Position numbers and translations under genes: made by a program. Under the pieces are notes generated by a model that ran no database searches, had not been told where the DNA came from, and saw nothing but the letters and a program-made list of their open reading frames with translations. Shown here piece after piece: positions 60,404 to 64,000 of a DNA stretch of 64,000 nucleotides; position 1 is the stretch's first letter, and every line of letters starts with the position of its first letter. The DNA is from Opitutaceae bacterium (GTDB taxonomy: Bacteria > Verrucomicrobiota > Verrucomicrobiia > Opitutales > Opitutaceae). The stretch covers positions 1 to 64,000 of the forward strand of contig JADJTK010000028.1 in NCBI GenBank assembly GCA_016711225.1. The letters are read 5' to 3'.

Positions 60404-60444
60404 CAGAAGCTAGGCACCCGGCCCGGCCGGGTGCCTAGCTTCTG
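60404..60444 (+). terminator. 20-bp perfect inverted repeat between purE and metY
   Basis: CAGAAGCTAGGCACCCGGCC and its exact complement are separated by a single C. It lies 85 bp after purE and 60 bp before metY. A weak T-rich stretch (CATTTTCTG) follows at a distance of 12 bp. It could be the purE terminator or a metY leader hairpin. Confidence 0.55.
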
Positions 60445-60505
60445 TCGGTCCGATTCATTTTCTGCTCTGTAACTCTCTCCGCTACCCGCGATTCACCACA
60501 ACACC

Positions 60506-61813
60506 ATGAGCACCTCCCGCAAACCCGGCCTTGGCACCCAAGCCCTCCACGCCGGCCAGACGCCCGATCCCACCACCGGCGCCCGCGCCGTTCCGCTCTA
60601 CCAGACCACCAGCTACGTCTTCCGCGACGCTGAGCACGCCGCGAACCTCTTCGCGCTGAAAGAGCTCGGGAACATCTACACCCGGATCATGAATCCGACG
60701 ACCGACGTGTTCGAGCAGCGCCTCGCCGCGCTCGAGGGCGGCAGCGGCGCGCTCGCGCACAGCTCGGGGCAGGCTGCGATCACCGACTCGATCCTCAACA
60801 TTGCCGGTGCCGGCGACCACATCGTCTCCGTCGCGCAGCTCTACGGCGGCACCTACAACCTTTTCCACTACACGCTGCCCAAGCTCGGCATCGAGGTGAG
60901 CTTCGTCGACGGCGAGGATCCGGAGAATTTCCGCAAGGCCCTGCGGCCGAATACCAAGGCGTTCTATGGTGAGGGCCTCGGCAATCCGCGGCTGAACATC
61001 TTCCCCTTTGCCGAGGTCGTCGCCATTGCCCGCGAGGCCGGCATCCCGGTCATCGTCGACAACACCTGCCTCTCGCCGATGCTCAACCGCCCGATCGAGT
61101 GGGGCGTGAACGTCGTCGTGCACTCGACCACGAAATACATCGGCGGCCACGGCACCTCGCTGGGCGGCATGGTCGTCGACGGTGGCAACTTCAACTGGGG
61201 CAACGGTAAGTTCCCCGGCTTCAGCCAGCCCGACGCCAGCTACCACGGCATCGTGCACTGGGATGCCTTCAAGGCCTTCGCGCCCGCCGGCGGTGCGAAC
61301 ATCGCCTATATCATGAAGATGCGGTTGCAGCTGCTGCGCGACATCGGCGCGTGCATCAGCCCCTTCAACTCCTTCATGATGATCCAGGGGCTGGAGACGC
61401 TGCACCTGCGCATGGAGCGTACCTGCGCCAACGCGCTCAAGGTCGCCGAGTTCCTCGCGGCGCACGATCGCGTGGCTTGGGTGAACTATCCCGGACTGAA
61501 GAGCAGTCCGGCGCACGCGCTCGCCAAGAAGTACCTTTCCGGAGGCTTCGGCGGGCTGGTCGGTTTCGGGGTGAAGGGCGGCTACGAGGCTGGTCTCCAG
61601 TTCATTGGCCGGCTCAAGCTCCTCAGCCACCTCGCCAACATCGGTGACGCCAAGTCGCTGGCCATCCACCCGGCGAGCACGACGCACTCGCAGCTCACGC
61701 CGGCCGAGCTGGTCACGACCGGCGTCTCCGCCGATTTCATCCGACTTTCGATCGGCATCGAGGACATCGAGGACATCCTGGCCGACATCGCCCAGGCGCT
61801 GGAGGCGAAGTAG
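60506..61813 (+). CDS. metY: O-acetylhomoserine (thiol)-lyase / aminocarboxypropyltransferase
   Basis: 435 residues of the Cys/Met-metabolism PLP family. GLGTQALHAGQTPDPTTGAR starts the MetY type. TRIMNPTTDVFEQRLAALEGG, HSSGQAAITDSILN, VDNTCLSPML and VVHSTTKYIGGHG (PLP Lys210) follow. MetY makes homocysteine from O-acetylhomoserine and sulfide by direct sulfhydrylation. No SAM riboswitch is recognised in the 190-bp leader. A long antisense frame opposite is a shadow. Confidence 0.94.
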   Translation: MSTSRKPGLGTQALHAGQTPDPTTGARAVPLYQTTSYVFRDAEHAANLFALKELGNIYTRIMNPTTDVFEQRLAALEGGSGALAHSSGQAAITDSILNIAGAGDHIVSVAQLYGGTYNLFHYTLPKLGIEVSFVDGEDPENFRKALRPNTKAFYGEGLGNPRLNIFPFAEVVAIAREAGIPVIVDNTCLSPMLNRPIEWGVNVVVHSTTKYIGGHGTSLGGMVVDGGNFNWGNGKFPGFSQPDASYHGIVHWDAFKAFAPAGGANIAYIMKMRLQLLRDIGACISPFNSFMMIQGLETLHLRMERTCANALKVAEFLAAHDRVAWVNYPGLKSSPAHALAKKYLSGGFGGLVGFGVKGGYEAGLQFIGRLKLLSHLANIGDAKSLAIHPASTTHSQLTPAELVTTGVSADFIRLSIGIEDIEDILADIAQALEAK

Positions 61814-61832
61814 GCGGGTGCTGAGCGGACGT

Positions 61833-61856
61833 GGCACGGACCTCCCGGTCCGTGCC
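61833..61856 (+). terminator. Hairpin after metY
   Basis: GGCACGGACC and GGTCCGTGCC form a perfect 10-bp stem around TCCC, 19 bp after the stop. No T-run follows. Confidence 0.45.
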
Positions 61857-62020
61857 CGGATTGGTCCCTCGACCGGCGTGCCGGTTGCCTCTTGTAGGGG
61901 CTCCGCTTGCGACGCCTGTATTGGGTCGACAAATTCAAGCCGAGCCGGCGCGGGCCGAGTCCTCGACCCGATTGAGGGCAATCGGGTCCACCAACCTTGG
62001 AATTGAGCCCGCGAAGGTGG

Positions 62021-62042
62021 ACCGCGTTGACTTCAACGCGGT
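62021..62042. terminator. Hairpin between convergent metY and exosortase genes
   Basis: ACCGCGTT and AACGCGGT pair around GACTTC, 47 bp downstream of the exosortase stop on the minus strand. It is T-poor, so termination is only suggested by position. Confidence 0.35.
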
Positions 62043-62088
62043 TGGCGGGGTGATCCGGCCGGACAGGCGAACGCTTTCCGTGAAGGTT

Positions 62089-62961
62089 CTACCGTCTCGC
62101 CTTCGGCTGCCAGCCCGTGAGCAGCCACACCGCCCCGAGGCCGGCGTAGAGCGCGATAAGGCCGGCCGTCTCGTGCAGCGCGTGGTAGTGTCCCGGAAAC
62201 CTGGGGGCGAGGAGGACGATCGTGGAGATGCGCAGCAGGTTCATGGTGAACGCCAGCAGCAGGCCCAGCGCGAGCAGGCCGGGGAAGCTCCACCACTTGG
62301 CCCGCCGGTAGAGCAGGCCGACCGTGCCCAGCAACAGCGAGGAGGAGATCAGGCCGAAGCCGTTGCACTCCGTCTCCACGATGAAGGTGCCGTGCTGGTT
62401 CACCAACTGGAGCTGGACGCCGGGGTTGGCCACCACCTGCAGGTGCGACGCCAGCCCGAACGACTGCAACAAGCGCACGGATTCCACCCCAGCCATCTTG
62501 CGTAGGGGCCAGTCGAGCACGGGGAAGAGCAGCACGAACAGGATCACCAGGGCAAAGGCCGCCAGCAACGGCACCGTGCGCCGCAGTGCCCGAGCGCCGA
62601 ACAGGACCTGCACGGCACCACCCGCTGCCGCGACGAGACCGGCCAGCACCAGCAGCGGCGTCTTGAGTAGGAGGGCGCCGGCGATGCAGGCGTAGGAGGC
62701 GAGCAGCCATGCGAGGCCGGAGTTGTCGAGTTGTAGCGAGAGGCGCAGTACCGCGCGGCGTTCCCAGGCAATCCACAGTCCGGCCAGGACCATGATAAAG
62801 AACGATTGTTTGAGCTGTTCGCGGGCGAAGGTTTGCGAGGCTACCCAGCGGATCGCCGGCCAAAAGGCCAGCGCGGTAAACGCGAGCAGCCCGAAGGCGA
62901 GCCAGCGGTCGCGCGGACCAGCGGCAGAGGAAGCGGGCGCTGCGGAGGGAGGATTCGACAT
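62089..62961 (-). CDS. Exosortase/archaeosortase-family transpeptidase
   Basis: 290 residues with about eight membrane helices. The catalytic triad of the family is visible: Cys199 in TECNGFG, Arg244 in NLLRISTIVL, and His263 in HYHALHETAGLIALY. Exosortases cleave C-terminal PEP-CTERM-like sorting signals and link proteins to the outer surface or EPS. The motif ECNGFG differs slightly from the usual ECSG. No PEP-CTERM-like protein is seen in the window, so the substrate is elsewhere. It lies 216 bp downstream of lepB on the same strand. Confidence 0.85.
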   Translation of the reverse strand: MSNPPSAAPASSAAGPRDRWLAFGLLAFTALAFWPAIRWVASQTFAREQLKQSFFIMVLAGLWIAWERRAVLRLSLQLDNSGLAWLLASYACIAGALLLKTPLLVLAGLVAAAGGAVQVLFGARALRRTVPLLAAFALVILFVLLFPVLDWPLRKMAGVESVRLLQSFGLASHLQVVANPGVQLQLVNQHGTFIVETECNGFGLISSSLLLGTVGLLYRRAKWWSFPGLLALGLLLAFTMNLLRISTIVLLAPRFPGHYHALHETAGLIALYAGLGAVWLLTGWQPKARR

Positions 62962-63177
62962 CGGCGGGGATCAGACCGGCCGCAGCGTGGGAAGTTCGCG
63001 AGCTTCGGTCGAGCGGGTAAGGGGGCGCGGCGCGCCGCGGCACGTGGCTTTAGCCCGTGCGGTTTGGGGTTGGCGGTCGGGACTGGCGCCGAACCGCGCG
63101 TGGCGCCCGCCCTGAAGGGACGGGCCACGGTTGAAAAGTAATCAGTGATCGGTGATCAGTCGGCGCTGGCCTGCGGC

Positions 63178-63888
63178 TCACTCCAGCGCCGTGCAGAAGC
63201 GGCCGAAACGCGGACGCAGCCAGTGGTCGAGATCGCCGGATACGAAGACCGCCTCGGCGCGGCCGACGATGCGCTCCACCGGCATAAAGCCGAAGTACCG
63301 CGAGTCGCGGCTGTTGTCGCGGTTGTCGCCGAGCACAAGGCAATGATCGGAGGGCACCACGACCGGCCCAAAATTGCGCCGCGCCGGGCGGGCCGGCAGC
63401 ACCATCATCGAATGGGCGGATTCGCCAAGGGTTTCACGGGCAAAGAGGGCGGAGCGGAGTTCGGCCGGCTCGAGATCGCGCACCCCGGAGGCGGTGACCG
63501 CGAGCGGCGCGTAGGCGAGGGACGTGCCGTTGAGCACCAGCACATCGTCACGCAGCTCGACGGTATCTCCGGCCAGCGCGACCACGCGCTTGACCAGGCG
63601 CACGCCGTCCTCGGGCGAGAAGCAGACCACGATGTCGCCACGCGCCGGAGCCGACCACTCGGCGAGACGGTGGCGGGTGAAGGGGACTTTCAGGTCGTAG
63701 GCGAGCTTGTTCACCACGACCACGTCTCCTTCCAGGATCGTCGGTTTCATGGAGCCGGTGGGCACGTAGTTGATGTCGGCCAAGGCGGACTTGGCGGCGA
63801 GGATGCCGAGAATGGGCAGGGCGAGCGGGCGGATCCAGCCGGCCCAAAGCGAACGGGTGGCGCGGCGGGCGAGGGCGGTGGCTTTCAT
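63178..63888 (-). CDS. lepB: Signal peptidase I
   Basis: 236 residues from ATG 63888. One membrane helix (WIRPLALPILGILAAKSAL) precedes the catalytic Ser46 in YVPTGSMKPTILEGD. The Lys general base is in VRLVKRVVALAGD (Lys100). The late box LVLGDNRDNSRDSRYFGF is canonical. It removes signal peptides from exported proteins on the outer face of the inner membrane. The frame is open upstream as far as the right window edge (…LVIPPPPIPTLAPLVQTA…), so a longer N-terminus starting outside the window is possible. Confidence 0.92.
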   Translation of the reverse strand: MKATALARRATRSLWAGWIRPLALPILGILAAKSALADINYVPTGSMKPTILEGDVVVVNKLAYDLKVPFTRHRLAEWSAPARGDIVVCFSPEDGVRLVKRVVALAGDTVELRDDVLVLNGTSLAYAPLAVTASGVRDLEPAELRSALFARETLGESAHSMMVLPARPARRNFGPVVVPSDHCLVLGDNRDNSRDSRYFGFMPVERIVGRAEAVFVSGDLDHWLRPRFGRFCTALE

Positions 63889-64000
63889 GCCGCCCACCAG
63901 ATGAGCTCGTCGGTTTGCCGCAATGGCCGTCTGGACGAGCGGTGCGAGGGTGGGGATGGGCGGCGGGGGGATGACCAGTAAGCATTCCGTTGCGGGAGGG

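Noticed and set aside
60482..61981. 499-codon open frame antisense to metY
   Set aside because: It mirrors metY third-position bias and has no family features.

Overview
The window reads as chromosomal DNA of a GC-rich Gram-negative bacterium of the PVC group, most likely a verrucomicrobium close to Opitutaceae. Pointers are a secreted plant-glycan enzyme set (CE15 glucuronoyl esterase, DUF4038-type glycosidase, sialate-esterase-like SGNH hydrolase, GH10 xylanase), an mS38/COX24-like mini-protein, an exosortase, diaminopimelate-type lysine synthesis, and hairpin repeats packed into intergenic gaps. No rRNA or marker gene settles the taxonomy, so this is inference.

Layout. 0-3 kb: end of a type II fatty-acid-like gene set on the minus strand (active ketosynthase, a ketosynthase partner without catalytic Cys, a dehydratase, the start of a nitroreductase). 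3.4-12 kb: an orphan HigA antitoxin, a secretin-N-domain/lipocalin-like fusion, and four secreted glycan-degradation or glycan-binding proteins. 12.4-16.4 kb: uvrC (internally deleted), cinA, engB and the mS38-like gene. About 19 copies of one hairpin element occupy the gaps of this left part and stop at 16.2 kb.

16.6-21 kb: a pilMNOP-secretin operon closed by a clear terminator. 21.3-26.1 kb: a complete operon for GDP-D-glycero-alpha-D-manno-heptose, with guanylyltransferase and phosphatase fused, plus a GT2 and an epimerase. 26-53 kb: surface-glycan genes (GT2s, polytopic GT39- and TMTC-like transferases, carbamoyltransferase, radical SAM protein, methyltransferases, acyltransferase) interleaved with three minor-pilin-like genes and one major pilin. 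One minor pilin ends in about 140 residues of Thr/Ser/Lys-rich, mucin-like sequence built partly from 39-bp repeats. The simplest unifying idea, an inference, is that a type IV pilus and its glycosylation are encoded together.

53-64 kb: GH10 xylanase, a decaying hicBA pair beside an intact RelE-type module, tRNA-Gly(TCC), lysA, a YbaY-like lipoprotein, purE, metY, an exosortase and signal peptidase I.

Five genes carry one-base frameshifts; four are best explained by loss of one base in a short G/C run, and uvrC lacks about 100 codons. This pattern suggests either uncorrected consensus errors or unusually active gene decay, and raw reads should be checked before biology is built on these genes.
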